The notes under the pieces: generated by a model
Seen by the model: only the letters and a program-made list of their open reading frames with translations
Database searches by the model: none
Told to the model about the DNA's origin: nothing
Translations under genes and position numbers: made by a program
Part shown: piece after piece, positions 17,920 to 26,785 of the stretch
How the letters are laid out: every line of letters begins with the position of its first letter
Position numbering within the stretch: the first letter of the stretch is position 1
Assembly (NCBI GenBank): GCA_002498525.1
Contig: DAHR01000019.1
Coordinates: 1-64,000, forward strand
Source of the DNA: Euryarchaeota archaeon UBA58
GTDB lineage: Archaea; Thermoplasmatota; Poseidoniia; Poseidoniales; Thalassarchaeaceae
Direction: 5' to 3'
Length of the DNA: 64,000 bases

Positions 17920-19089
17920 ATGACTGATTCAAGGAAGATACTCGCCATTCAATCTGCTGTCGATCCTCCCCGTCTGAGCATCGAGGAAGCAACCATTCTC
18001 TATGATGAGGCAGAGTTCGGTGAATTACTCCATGCAGGCCTCCTACGCAGGCGCTCGATGATTCCGGGAAATGAAGTGACTTATCTGGTAGATCGAAATG
18101 TGAATTATACTAATGTCTGTACTATCAATTGTCAATTCTGCTCTTTCTATCGCCCTCCGGGGCATGCTGAGACCTATACCCAGACAATTGATGAAATCAG
18201 TTATAGATTCTCTGAATTGGAGGATATCGGCGGTACGCGGGTCTTGATGCAAGGAGGGGTGCACCCTGAACTCCCATTGAATTGGTATATTGATCTGTTA
18301 TCAGAATTGAGACGGCGACACCCAAGCATCGCCCTCGATTGCTTTTCACCTATCGAGATCGAGGGCATCGCAGATATATGCGGGTTGTCGACCAAGGAGG
18401 TTCTCTCTCGCTTCAAAGAAGCAGGCATGCACGGACTGCCTGGGGGCGGGGCCGAGATGTTGGTGGATGTCGTGCGCCTCGACGTATCGCCGAAGAAAGG
18501 CTCAGCTGACAATTGGCTCAGGGTGATGGAGGAGGCTCAGGTACTCGGTCTGACCACTTCAGCGACGAATGTCATCGGATTCGGCGAGAGCAATGCACAC
18601 CGAGTCCAGCATATGGATCGGGTTCGCAGCCTCCAAGATGCTTCTAAGGCAGCCGGATGTGTTGGATTCACATCCTTCATCGCTTGGCCTGTTCAATTGG
18701 AGAACAATTCATTCGGTCGGCGGAACAGGGGGCGCAATCGAATTGAATTAGGCGCGACTTCCAGAGAATATCTGCGGCATATCGCAGTATCCAGATTGTT
18801 CTTCGACAATATCGATCATATCCAAGCATCATGGCCAACGATGGGCATGGGTATCGCCCAACTGGCATTACTAGCGGGCGCTGATGATGCAGGTTCGACG
18901 ATGATGGAGGAGAATGTGGTTTCAGCCTCTGGCACAACTAAGACGGAGGCTGCTGAAACTGAATTACAGAGAACGATATTGATGGCAGGATTCAGACCTC
19001 GAAAACGTGATTCTGATTACAATCTGTTGAATACGACAATAGAATCCAAGGCCAATACGCCAGCTCCTCCACCGACGCAACCAGCCTGA
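17920..19089 (+). CDS. mqnC: Radical SAM dehypoxanthine futalosine cyclase (MqnC-like)
   Basis: The radical SAM cluster motif is in YTNVCTINCQFCSFYR (CxxxCxxC). It is followed by LMQGGVHPELPLNWY, GLPGGGAEML and SWPTMGMGIAQLALLAG. Near the C-terminus GSTMMEENVVSASGT matches MqnC rather than the related F420 enzyme CofH. MqnC acts in the futalosine route to menaquinone. No other mqn gene is in the window, so the pathway is inferred. A menaquinone would also suit the quinone-dependent PyrD encoded at 24.4-25.5 kb. About 390 residues, with a Pro/Thr-rich tail. Confidence 0.85.
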   Translation: MTDSRKILAIQSAVDPPRLSIEEATILYDEAEFGELLHAGLLRRRSMIPGNEVTYLVDRNVNYTNVCTINCQFCSFYRPPGHAETYTQTIDEISYRFSELEDIGGTRVLMQGGVHPELPLNWYIDLLSELRRRHPSIALDCFSPIEIEGIADICGLSTKEVLSRFKEAGMHGLPGGGAEMLVDVVRLDVSPKKGSADNWLRVMEEAQVLGLTTSATNVIGFGESNAHRVQHMDRVRSLQDASKAAGCVGFTSFIAWPVQLENNSFGRRNRGRNRIELGATSREYLRHIAVSRLFFDNIDHIQASWPTMGMGIAQLALLAGADDAGSTMMEENVVSASGTTKTEAAETELQRTILMAGFRPRKRDSDYNLLNTTIESKANTPAPPPTQPA

Positions 19090-20172
19090 TTAATCAGATT
19101 TGATTTCGGAGCGACTGCTTCTGACTGGCATTTCTCCAATCAATACCTGTTCCTCGCTCTGACCCATTACCACCGGTTTGACCCAGAACATCTCTGTATC
19201 GCCTCTGCTTGCATCGATGATCAATTCCCAATGCATTGCAATGAGTGAAGAATAAATCGACCCTGGCCATCGTTCTTCTGGCCCCTTGATCACCAATTCA
19301 GACAGATTGGCCGAGTCGAGATCCATCCACTCGCCTGTTGATTGAACTCTCATCGGTTCAAGCAGCAGGACTCGATTGTGGGCGATGGGAATGGGAGTCG
19401 CTTCACCGACTCCTGTTCCGTGTTCTTCCCCAGTCGTGATCCTTCTGGCTGGAAGTGGAGTCGACATCCCAGGAGGGGGTTGTCCATCATCAGGGCGACC
19501 GAGAGCTTTGAGCAGTGCCGCTCGTTCGGGAACCGCGAGTCCGACCTGCAGTCTGATCCGTCGTACTCTGATTCCATCTGGTAACCTCAGTCGGCGCAAG
19601 ACGATTTCACCATCTCCGACTGAGAAATCTATCTCAGGCTCTTTCAGTGGATTGGCGATGTATGCATTCTGCCTTCGGATATCTCGAGAATTTGCAATCA
19701 TCCGGAGTACGATTGGTAGAGTGAAGATTGGAAAAGTGAAGATGAGTAATTTAGGATAGTCCAGAGGTCCAACCTTGTAAGATCCTTCAGTCAACCATGA
19801 GAGAAGAGGAATCCCTGTGAGAGCTGGAGCGATGGCGTGAAGAAAAAGCGAGAGAATGAGGATGATGACCGTTGGGGCGATCAATTTACGAGCCATGCCG
19901 TGGAGTGGATCAGAATCGATGTACCAACCGTTTCTAGTCCGCATCAAGAATGGCAGCGTAGCTGTTGTGGTCACCGAGTCTATGTGTGGTAGATCTTCAT
20001 CATCTGCACTCAAATCCCTCCACTCAACCAGCCAACCGTCTTCGGCGCCGATACGGAATGGTGTGGGCGGGGAAGAGGAGGAACTGACAACGACTTCTGT
20101 GATGGGAACAGAAGCCGGTGAGATATTGTCATGATCGAATGGTGGATACCTGATTCTCTGAACAGATTCCAT
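19090..20172 (-). CDS. Unrecognised membrane protein with two central helices
   Basis: 360 residues. An N-terminal soluble part of about 90 residues is followed by two hydrophobic stretches (LIAPTVIILILSLFLHAIAPALTG and a second at LLIFTFPIFTLPIVL). A soluble C-terminal domain of about 190 residues comes next. No known motif was recognised. It starts five bases after the stop of the geranylgeranyl reductase gene, so the two are likely cotranscribed. A role near the membrane is the only safe inference. Confidence 0.65.
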   Translation of the reverse strand: MESVQRIRYPPFDHDNISPASVPITEVVVSSSSSPPTPFRIGAEDGWLVEWRDLSADDEDLPHIDSVTTTATLPFLMRTRNGWYIDSDPLHGMARKLIAPTVIILILSLFLHAIAPALTGIPLLSWLTEGSYKVGPLDYPKLLIFTFPIFTLPIVLRMIANSRDIRRQNAYIANPLKEPEIDFSVGDGEIVLRRLRLPDGIRVRRIRLQVGLAVPERAALLKALGRPDDGQPPPGMSTPLPARRITTGEEHGTGVGEATPIPIAHNRVLLLEPMRVQSTGEWMDLDSANLSELVIKGPEERWPGSIYSSLIAMHWELIIDASRGDTEMFWVKPVVMGQSEEQVLIGEMPVRSSRSEIKSD

Positions 20173-20177
20173 TTGAC

Positions 20178-21404
20178 TCAGCCCCAGATCAATGCCTTCG
20201 CAGCCTTTGCGGTCAATCTCCGGAATTCTGGTATATCCTTGAGCATCTTCAAGCCAAGAGGAATCGGATTCTCGATATCACCAAATTCATCGATAAGAGC
20301 CGTCACATCAGGTCTAGCCCAGATTTTGAACATCTCATCGAGTTCCTTATCGCTGGATTCTGTTAAAAAAGCATCACGGAGAGCCTTTGATCTGGCTTGT
20401 TCTTTTCTCATTGGTTCCAGTAATCTAGTCAGATGGTACATCCGATCTGCTGACAAGTCATCCATTCGAATCGAATCTGCCAAGGCGGGAACCAATCGAT
20501 CGACCGCCTCGAATCCTTTGCCGATTCCACCACCTGTCGTCGGTTTGCATTGTCCAGCAGCATCACCGAATACAGCGATTCGTTCAGCAAGTGGTCGTTG
20601 AATCATACCTGCGGGAATTGGACCACAGAATCGACCGACTTCTCGACAATCGGCGAATCTGTCTTTCCATAGTGGATGATTCTGTAAACGGATCAGAAGA
20701 TCTTCGCAGGATCGACCACCAAGCCTGTCTGGTAATGTCCACGTACCTATTCTCGTGGTCTCGCCCGAGGGAATCGCCCAAGCGAAGAAGCCTGGTGAGA
20801 CTTCTTCTCCAGTATACATATCCAATCGTCCTTCGATGCCAGGATAGCCCGTGACCTCTATCTGAAAACCAATCATCATTTCTTTGATACGGCCAAGTTT
20901 GAAGGTTCTGCGAACCCATGAATGCGCGCCGTCGGCACCGCATAGAAGCTTACAGGCGAAGGGCAATTCTTCGCCTTTTACTGAAACAAGCAATTCAACG
21001 CCATCGTGTTTCACTTCGGCGCTGACGGGTCGACTCGAGAGGAGAATATCAGCGCCGGCTTCAAGCGCCTGCTTGACAACGGTCTCGTCGAATAATTTGC
21101 GACACACGGACCATGTTCGGATCTCATCTGGTGAACCTATCAGAACAGAGATCCCTGAAGGACTGTGCATTCTTGCTCCCCAGATGGGGGTCAATACCGT
21201 CTCGTATGCGTCGACACGCTCCATGGACTTGGGATTGACCAATCCAGCACACTGGAATGGCCGTCCGATTTGATTATGTTCTTCGAGAATTAAAACATCG
21301 AATTTTTCTTCTCGAAATTTTCGAGCCAGATATCCGCCAACCGGTCCGGCACCGACGATGATTACGTCGTAGTGTCTTCTCTTCACAATACGTTGAGAGC
21401 GCAT
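20178..21404 (-). CDS. Geranylgeranyl reductase family protein (archaeal lipid saturation)
   Basis: The FAD-binding motif GAGPVGGYLARKF is near residue 18, followed by LEEHNQIGRPFQCAGLVN. The second FAD motif AVFGDAAGQCKPTTGGGIGKG occurs near residue 280. About 408 residues is normal for the family. In archaea these enzymes reduce the double bonds of geranylgeranyl chains in ether lipids (digeranylgeranylglycerophospholipid reductase); other prenyl substrates such as quinone side chains remain possible. It heads a two-gene transcript with the membrane protein downstream. Confidence 0.9.
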   Translation of the reverse strand: MRSQRIVKRRHYDVIIVGAGPVGGYLARKFREEKFDVLILEEHNQIGRPFQCAGLVNPKSMERVDAYETVLTPIWGARMHSPSGISVLIGSPDEIRTWSVCRKLFDETVVKQALEAGADILLSSRPVSAEVKHDGVELLVSVKGEELPFACKLLCGADGAHSWVRRTFKLGRIKEMMIGFQIEVTGYPGIEGRLDMYTGEEVSPGFFAWAIPSGETTRIGTWTLPDRLGGRSCEDLLIRLQNHPLWKDRFADCREVGRFCGPIPAGMIQRPLAERIAVFGDAAGQCKPTTGGGIGKGFEAVDRLVPALADSIRMDDLSADRMYHLTRLLEPMRKEQARSKALRDAFLTESSDKELDEMFKIWARPDVTALIDEFGDIENPIPLGLKMLKDIPEFRRLTAKAAKALIWG

Positions 21405-21443
21405 CCGTTATTGAGGATGACACTGTCCTGAGCCTCTTGAGTT

Positions 21444-23732
21444 TCAGTTTCTCTTCTTCTTCCTTCGACTCTGTATGGTCTTCTTCAGGCGATCTATCAG
21501 GTTACTGGCATCCGATTTGGAGATTTCATCAATAGTGGTAGTGTCGACCAGAGCCATGGCATCAGGAATAGACAATTCGAGATTCTCACACATCGATTGA
21601 ATCGTCGTGATTTGTTTCTCTGTGGCCGGTGAATCCTTGTCCATATCTATCAATGTCGAGATGACCGAACTAGCGGTACCCCCCCGCCCACCAGTGAGTC
21701 CTTGCAGATCATCATGACCTTTTGAAGTCAGAAATTCATCGAGATCAAGTTTCAGTCGATCCATCAATCTGACAATGAATGCTATCTGCTTGTCACTTGC
21801 TGGGATTTCTCCCCCGCCGTTTTCATTCATCGTGTCGATTAATTTCCTTGCATCTTGTCCCGAAAGTTTACTTAAATCGCGTCCACCCAAGAGGTTCTTC
21901 TTCTCCACATCAGACATCCTTGACATCCTGTTGTGGATGTAGTTCAATTGCCGAGGAGTCGGTTTAAGTTTCCTCGTCTCCAAAGCCTGATTATGCATCA
22001 TACGGAACTCTTCGACGAATGAATGCCAGATATCCGGACCACTGCTTCGACCAGTTTCAACGTGGTCGAGGTTCAATTCCATCAGTGCGGTGAAATCTGG
22101 TGTGAAGATTCCCCTCGGAATCGATCCACGACTATCATTGTCAGAGACGTAATGAGGAACAACCTCGATCCATAGTGTCCGTCCTGAATCAGTCGGCGTC
22201 AATGAACTTCCATCCTTGATGATATATTCACGGTCAATCAATTTCGTGACTGTTGTGGGGTATGTGGAAGGCCGACCGATCCCTGCCCTCTTCATTTCTT
22301 GTATGATGGAACTCTCGGTGAATCGCCTTGGTGGTTTTGTTTCGTCGGTGATCAGATATGGATTGTCTTCAATTGGTGTGAATCCCCAAACCGTACCGAT
22401 TTCGAATGAGGTATCAGGTGGTTGGGTCCTGATTGTGTCTTTGGAATCGGAATAGACGGCTTCCCACCCTGCATGTATTCTCCATGAAGCGGTTCCATGC
22501 AGAGGTTTTGCTAAGTCTGGGACCGAACCGACCAAATTTCGTCTTTCCCTTATTGAATCTGACATCTGACTGGCAGCGAAACGACCCCATATCAGTCGGT
22601 ACAGAGATTGTCCATCAGCATCGAGTTCTGTGATTGAACGATTCTCGGGATTTGTCGGTCGAATGGCTTCGTGAGCATCTTGAACATTCTTCGCGCTTTT
22701 CTTAGCGTCAGGTCCTACGATTCCAGTCCCTAGATGGTTTTCGCCGAATTCCTTCAGTATCAATTTCCTGATTCTCTCTCTCGCATCCTTATTCGTTCGA
22801 GTGGAATCGGTTCTGATATAGGTGATGTGCCCAGATTGGTAGAGTCCGGTTGCGACCCTGTTCGTGCGTGCTATGGACCAACCCATCCTGCTGCTTGCAG
22901 CACGTAGCATCGTATCTGTTGTGAAGGGAGGTTTCGGCTTTCGATTCGTCTGGCCTTCCTTCACTTCATCGAGTACAATCGAGCCCTCAGCTTCTATTTT
23001 TGCGAATGCATCAGAGGCGAGATCGGTATCGGATGTCCGGTCCGGGTGATGTTTGCCATCCCCATCCCTCCATGCCTCAGCTTCTTCTTTCTCGTGGAAT
23101 CTGACTTTGAAAGTCACTCCATCGCTGACGGCTTGGACGGAGTGGTACGGAATCGGCACATGAGCCTCTCTTTCCAATTCTCGTTCAACTATGAATCCCA
23201 GCGTCGGAGTCTGGACTCGTCCCATCGACACGAGACTCCATGATCTGCAGAACCGAGAACAGCGGAATCCGACGAGTCGATCCATGAAACGGCGAACCTT
23301 GGCAGCATCGACGAGATCCATATCTATGTCTCGCGGATCATCTATCGCAGATTGTACAGCAGACTTTGTGATTTCATTGAAAGAAACCCTCTTGATGACA
23401 CCCAAATCATTCAACAATTCCTTCAGCCGCCAGGCGATGAATTCACCTTCTCTGTCTGGATCGGTGGCGATGTAAATCTCTTCGACATTTTTTGCTGATG
23501 CTTTACGCCGAATTGCAGTAATCACTCGTTCGGCCCGACCAGTCCATGACCAAGGAGGATTCGGGAGTTCGTTAGGCTTAGCCGCCCACATTGCTTTACT
23601 ATCTTGCTTGGTACCGCCATTGTTCGGAAGATCCTGAACGTGACCATTACAGGCATCGACAATCCAACCTCGTCCGAGATATTTCTTGATGGTGCGGGCT
23701 TTTGCGCCAGATTCAAGAATCATCAACTTCAT
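21444..23732 (-). CDS. topA: DNA topoisomerase I (type IA)
   Basis: An N-terminal Toprim domain (MKLMILESGAKARTIKKYL, then TDPDREGEFIAW) is followed by the type IA core, with the active-site Tyr in ITYIRTDSTRT. It relaxes negatively supercoiled DNA. The usual zinc-finger tail is absent. Instead, about 170 C-terminal residues contain three similar helical segments, each beginning like PTPRQLNYI, ASDKQIAFI or ATEKQITTI, and a basic end (RRKKKRN). ATG 23732 has a GGTGG Shine-Dalgarno and the family's normal start. About 762 residues. Confidence 0.95.
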   Translation of the reverse strand: MKLMILESGAKARTIKKYLGRGWIVDACNGHVQDLPNNGGTKQDSKAMWAAKPNELPNPPWSWTGRAERVITAIRRKASAKNVEEIYIATDPDREGEFIAWRLKELLNDLGVIKRVSFNEITKSAVQSAIDDPRDIDMDLVDAAKVRRFMDRLVGFRCSRFCRSWSLVSMGRVQTPTLGFIVERELEREAHVPIPYHSVQAVSDGVTFKVRFHEKEEAEAWRDGDGKHHPDRTSDTDLASDAFAKIEAEGSIVLDEVKEGQTNRKPKPPFTTDTMLRAASSRMGWSIARTNRVATGLYQSGHITYIRTDSTRTNKDARERIRKLILKEFGENHLGTGIVGPDAKKSAKNVQDAHEAIRPTNPENRSITELDADGQSLYRLIWGRFAASQMSDSIRERRNLVGSVPDLAKPLHGTASWRIHAGWEAVYSDSKDTIRTQPPDTSFEIGTVWGFTPIEDNPYLITDETKPPRRFTESSIIQEMKRAGIGRPSTYPTTVTKLIDREYIIKDGSSLTPTDSGRTLWIEVVPHYVSDNDSRGSIPRGIFTPDFTALMELNLDHVETGRSSGPDIWHSFVEEFRMMHNQALETRKLKPTPRQLNYIHNRMSRMSDVEKKNLLGGRDLSKLSGQDARKLIDTMNENGGGEIPASDKQIAFIVRLMDRLKLDLDEFLTSKGHDDLQGLTGGRGGTASSVISTLIDMDKDSPATEKQITTIQSMCENLELSIPDAMALVDTTTIDEISKSDASNLIDRLKKTIQSRRKKKRN

Positions 23733-23895
23733 TGAAACCACCGTCTGGATTATCTGATACGCCTCACACCGAAGTCAGGCTATCTCGATTCGCGATGGCA
23801 ACAAGGACCCTGTATAAACGTGAGCAAGGCTGGAGCGACACAACGCGCGCGCAGGTGCAGGCGCGTAGCAGGCGCGGGTGGCGTATGCGTGAGAG

Positions 23896-24309
23896 TCAGG
23901 TTAGCAGAGCACGTCGCGCTGCTGCCTCATCCCAATCGATTTCAGCCTCCGGGCCTGCGCAGCCAACGCAACCCGGATAACCTGCATCGGCCAAAACCAG
24001 GACATGTTCAATCAAAGATGTCCAGTTGGCATTCAGATCGCCTGGAACCCAGACTCTGAGTTCGTCGTCAGGAATCTCAGAAGATAACAAACCACCTTCC
24101 TCTCCCATCAGCTCGATTTCAATCCGTCCTGTTGTTCCTCTGGTGAATTCGACGCCGAAGTAGATCGAAGGAGCAACATCACCAATTTGCACTGCCAGAT
24201 CTGAATCTTCTAATTGGAACTTTAATGGCAGACGTACGATCACACCTCTCGATCTCAACAACCGACGTGCCAATTCCCGCAGAGACCGGCCCCGCTGTTC
24301 CCCATTCAT
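23896..24309 (-). CDS. Hypothetical protein divergent from pyrD
   Basis: 137 residues starting MNGEQRGRSLRELARRLL, with a mixed sheet-like middle (IYFGVEFTRGTTGRIEIEL) and an acidic C-terminus. Two Cys lie close together (GCVGC). No family was recognised. The composition looks protein-like, and the frame is divergent from pyrD with a gap of about 50 bases, which supports a real gene. A spurious frame cannot be excluded. Confidence 0.5.
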   Translation of the reverse strand: MNGEQRGRSLRELARRLLRSRGVIVRLPLKFQLEDSDLAVQIGDVAPSIYFGVEFTRGTTGRIEIELMGEEGGLLSSEIPDDELRVWVPGDLNANWTSLIEHVLVLADAGYPGCVGCAGPEAEIDWDEAAARRALLT

Positions 24310-24362
24310 CAGTGTCGTATGGCCCGCAATCCTTGAAGGATACCGCAGGCACCGACTGTAGC

Positions 24363-25466
24363 ATGGGTTTGCCGTATCGCTTGGTAATGCGACCGGCGAT
24401 GCGTTTCATCGACTCAGAATCCGCACATCAAATCAGCCTTCGCGTGCTTACTTCTATGGGTCAGAGCAGGAGTTCTCAGAAACTGCTTGGTGCGATGTAC
24501 CGTACTCCATCATTGCCGATAACCGTCTTCGGACGTTTATTCCGTCACCCTTTGGGTTTGGCTGCTGGGTTTGACAAGTCCGCCGCTGCCTTGGAATCCT
24601 GGCCGGCCTTGGGATTCTCTTGGTCGGAGTATGGCGGAATCACTCGCTATCCTCAAGAAGGTAATCCGAAGCCCAGAATGTTCAGATCAGATTCTGATGC
24701 GGCTTTGATCAATAGAATGGGATTCAACAATCCTGGTGCTTCGGCAGTCAGGGATTCATTGATTGCACGTCGAGCTGCAGGGAGATGGCCGGAAACTCCC
24801 GTTGCTGCGAACATCGGACGTTCGAAGAATGTGGATAACGACCGAGCACCTCAAGATTATTCGGAGACGATGGACATTCTATACGACGTTGCCGATTTCT
24901 TCGTACTCAACATCTCATCCCCCAACACTCCTGATCTGCTAGAATTACAGACAGCCGAACATGTTCGTGAAGTAGTTCGGTCCTGTGATAGAGTAAGAGA
25001 TAGGAAGGGCGGTGCCAAGCGGTTATTGCTCAAGTTATCGCCCGATCTCGATGATGAGATCCTGCTCTCCTGCGTGGGCGCTGCCTTGTCGGTCGGAATC
25101 GATGGATTCGTAGCCTCCAATTCGACCATCAGTCGTCCTCCACCGAGTAACACCCGATCGCGAAGATTCCTTGCCGAGTCGGGCGGGTTATCCGGCCGAC
25201 CCCTGCATCAACGCTCGGTTGAGATGATCGGATTAATCTACGACTCTGTCGGAGATCGAGTTCCAATCGTGGGTTGTGGTGGTATAGAATCAGGAGCAAC
25301 CGCTTGGAATGCAATCACCAATGGTTCATCGTTGATTCAACTATATTCTGCTATGGTCTTCCACGGTCCATCAGTTGTGTCAAAGATTGTGAAAGACCTC
25401 AAAAAACGGGTCGATGCAGAGGGATTTCAGGATTTGGACGAAGCCGTCGGTTACGCTCGTAATTAG
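24363..25466 (+). CDS. pyrD: Dihydroorotate dehydrogenase, class 2 (quinone-linked)
   Basis: It catalyses the fourth step of pyrimidine synthesis, oxidising dihydroorotate with FMN and passing electrons to quinone. Seen: GLAAGFDKSAAALE, NPKPRMFR, INRMGFNNPGA, and the catalytic-loop NISSPNTPDLLELQ with Ser in the base position, which marks class 2. LLLKLSPDLDD and VASNSTISR follow. The N-terminal helical extension of class 2 (MGLPYRLVMRPAMRFI) supports the start at 24363. Quinone linkage fits the MqnC gene upstream. Confidence 0.93.
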   Translation: MGLPYRLVMRPAMRFIDSESAHQISLRVLTSMGQSRSSQKLLGAMYRTPSLPITVFGRLFRHPLGLAAGFDKSAAALESWPALGFSWSEYGGITRYPQEGNPKPRMFRSDSDAALINRMGFNNPGASAVRDSLIARRAAGRWPETPVAANIGRSKNVDNDRAPQDYSETMDILYDVADFFVLNISSPNTPDLLELQTAEHVREVVRSCDRVRDRKGGAKRLLLKLSPDLDDEILLSCVGAALSVGIDGFVASNSTISRPPPSNTRSRRFLAESGGLSGRPLHQRSVEMIGLIYDSVGDRVPIVGCGGIESGATAWNAITNGSSLIQLYSAMVFHGPSVVSKIVKDLKKRVDAEGFQDLDEAVGYARN

Positions 25467-25532
25467 ATTCAGTCCTGCTGGCCCCATCAATGATTGGACA
25501 AGTCTCATCAATAGGATACCTGAGGATGACAC

Positions 25533-25916
25533 ATGCGCAACTCGCGGGTCAATAGATTGGTCTTGGTCGGCGGTATCATGATTGGATTGCTTGGCTTGAT
25601 GTACATGTCCGTCGATCCCGAGACTCAGTACTCTGTTGATGAGTTGATGAATTCGCCAAGCGCATTCACAGACGACGAAGTCCACATTCGAGGCATTGTG
25701 ACTCTCGGTTCTGTTGACACTGCTTCAGCCACGTTCCAGTTGGCAGGCGATGATCATCAATTGTTGATCACATTCGGAGACATTTCTGTGCCCGATGGAT
25801 TCGAAGAGGGCCGAACAATTGCCGTCAAGGGGCATTTGACTCAAGATGCGGGTGAATGGATACTTTCTGCCAATGAGATTCAAACCGGTTGTCCGTCGAA
25901 GTATGAAGCTGAATAA
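25533..25916 (+). CDS. ccmE: CcmE-type cytochrome c maturation haem chaperone, CxxxY variant
   Basis: One N-terminal membrane anchor (residues 9-27) precedes an OB-fold domain with VHIRGIVTLGSVD, ATFQLAGDD, then VPDGFEEGRTIAVKGHL. This is the CcmE pattern. The haem-binding end reads CPSKYEAE, giving the CxxxY variant known from archaea and some deltaproteobacteria in place of HxxxY. CcmE carries haem to CcmF for attachment to c-type cytochromes. 127 residues. No other ccm gene lies in the window. Confidence 0.85.
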   Translation: MRNSRVNRLVLVGGIMIGLLGLMYMSVDPETQYSVDELMNSPSAFTDDEVHIRGIVTLGSVDTASATFQLAGDDHQLLITFGDISVPDGFEEGRTIAVKGHLTQDAGEWILSANEIQTGCPSKYEAE

Positions 25917-25964
25917 TCTTCAATCACTTCCTTGAGGATAATCTCATCCTCGTAGCGTTTCGTT

Positions 25965-26300
25965 CATAGGTGAGCGCACCCCGCCAATGTCGGGCTAGGG
26001 GGAGTGTTGACGTGCTCTATCATCCACAAATCGTCGAAATTGGTGGCCTGAAGTCCGAGGGCGGCGCAGACGAGCCATCGATGACCCATCGGTTGACGTC
26101 GATGCCTCGCCCCCAAGAGATCCAGGTTGTCGGAGATCGCTTCCGTAGGGAAGCGAGGACCGTCTCACGCCCGGGAATCAGGTCAGGCGCGGAAGCGAGC
26201 AGCCCGACCGGGGATGCTGGATGCCTTGGGATCGCGGGGCGGAGAAGATCGATGATTCTTCATCGATAGTGACGAGCGTCCACCGAGGACATGCCCACCC
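25965..26300 (+). ncRNA. ffs: Signal recognition particle RNA (archaeal 7S RNA)
   Basis: The helix 8 SRP54-binding core is intact: GGTCAGGCGCGGAAGCGAGC at 26181-26200, followed by AGCC, with the GGAA tetraloop at 26191-26194. Helix 6 is a perfect 7-bp stem CGCTTCC/GGAAGCG around a GTAG loop (26138-26155), matching the GNAR rule for SRP19 binding. Helix 5 is seen as CCCAAG..ATCCAG (from about 26113) pairing with CTGGAT..CTTGGG (about 26217-26230), with further pairing outward. The 5' domain starts near GGGCTAGGGGG at 25992. Both ends are estimates. It lies between ccmE and the convergent EVE gene. Confidence 0.93.
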
Positions 26301-26313
26301 CCTCATGGGGGTG
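26296..26313. terminator. Hairpin at the 3' end of SRP RNA / EVE gene stop
   Basis: CACCCCC, TCAT, GGGGGTG: a perfect 7-bp stem followed on the plus strand by TTTCATT. It closes the SRP RNA transcript and also contains the stop codon of the convergent EVE gene, so it may serve both. Confidence 0.5.
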
Positions 26314-26761
26314 TTTCATTCAATCCACCCATCTCGCAGATCATCAGAAAATGTTCAGCAGAAACCGGTTGAACCGACAATCGTTGTCCTTTGCGTATCA
26401 GAGGCATTTCCTCAAATTCGAGATTCCTTCTGATATCTGCCAAGTGAACCGGTTCAAGTGAAATGACCGGTTCGATATCGACCATAATCCATCGTGGATT
26501 GTCAATCGTCGACTTGGGGTCGAAGTAGTGTGAATTTGGATCAAAAGCAGTGAAATCAGGATATCCCTCTCTACAGACTCTGGCGATGCCAGCAACGTGA
26601 GGAGGTTTGCAGTTCGAATGATAGAAGAGTACGAAATCGCCTGATTTCATATCATCTCGCATCATATTTCTGGCTTGATAATTCCGCACTCCATCCCAAT
26701 GCGTTCTACCATCCTCAACTAATTGTGACCATGGATATACATCCGGTTCACTCTTCATCAA
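26303..26761 (-). CDS. EVE-domain protein (PUA-like, THYN1 type)
   Basis: MKSEPDVYPWSQL, HWDGVRNYQARN, GDFVLFYHSNCKPPHVAGIA and the later PRWIMVDI are the EVE-domain signatures. EVE folds resemble YTH and PUA and bind modified bases in RNA or DNA; the partner here is unknown. The start is odd. Homologues begin M.YWLMKSEP, and the codons upstream of the ATG (26758) read FLVRHWL in frame with no ATG, GTG or TTG except TTG 26761. A CTG at 26776 sits correctly spaced behind an AGGTGA Shine-Dalgarno. The RND gene upstream ends in the same frame at 26786. Confidence 0.88.
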   Translation of the reverse strand: MMKSEPDVYPWSQLVEDGRTHWDGVRNYQARNMMRDDMKSGDFVLFYHSNCKPPHVAGIARVCREGYPDFTAFDPNSHYFDPKSTIDNPRWIMVDIEPVISLEPVHLADIRRNLEFEEMPLIRKGQRLSVQPVSAEHFLMICEMGGLNETPP

Positions 26762-26785
26762 CCAATGTCTGACCAGGAAATCACC

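Noticed and set aside
17920..19089. CofH (F420 synthesis) as identity
   Set aside because: The GSTMMEENVV block and LMQGGVHPEL fit MqnC better than CofH; no CofG is nearby.
23797..23980. Short plus-strand frame upstream of pyrD
   Set aside because: Arg/Gln/Ser-rich composition with no family likeness, and it overlaps the more protein-like minus-strand gene.
25970..26269. Open frame of 99 codons on plus
   Set aside because: It lies wholly within the SRP RNA, whose helices 5, 6 and 8 are recognisable; the predicted peptide has no protein-like features.
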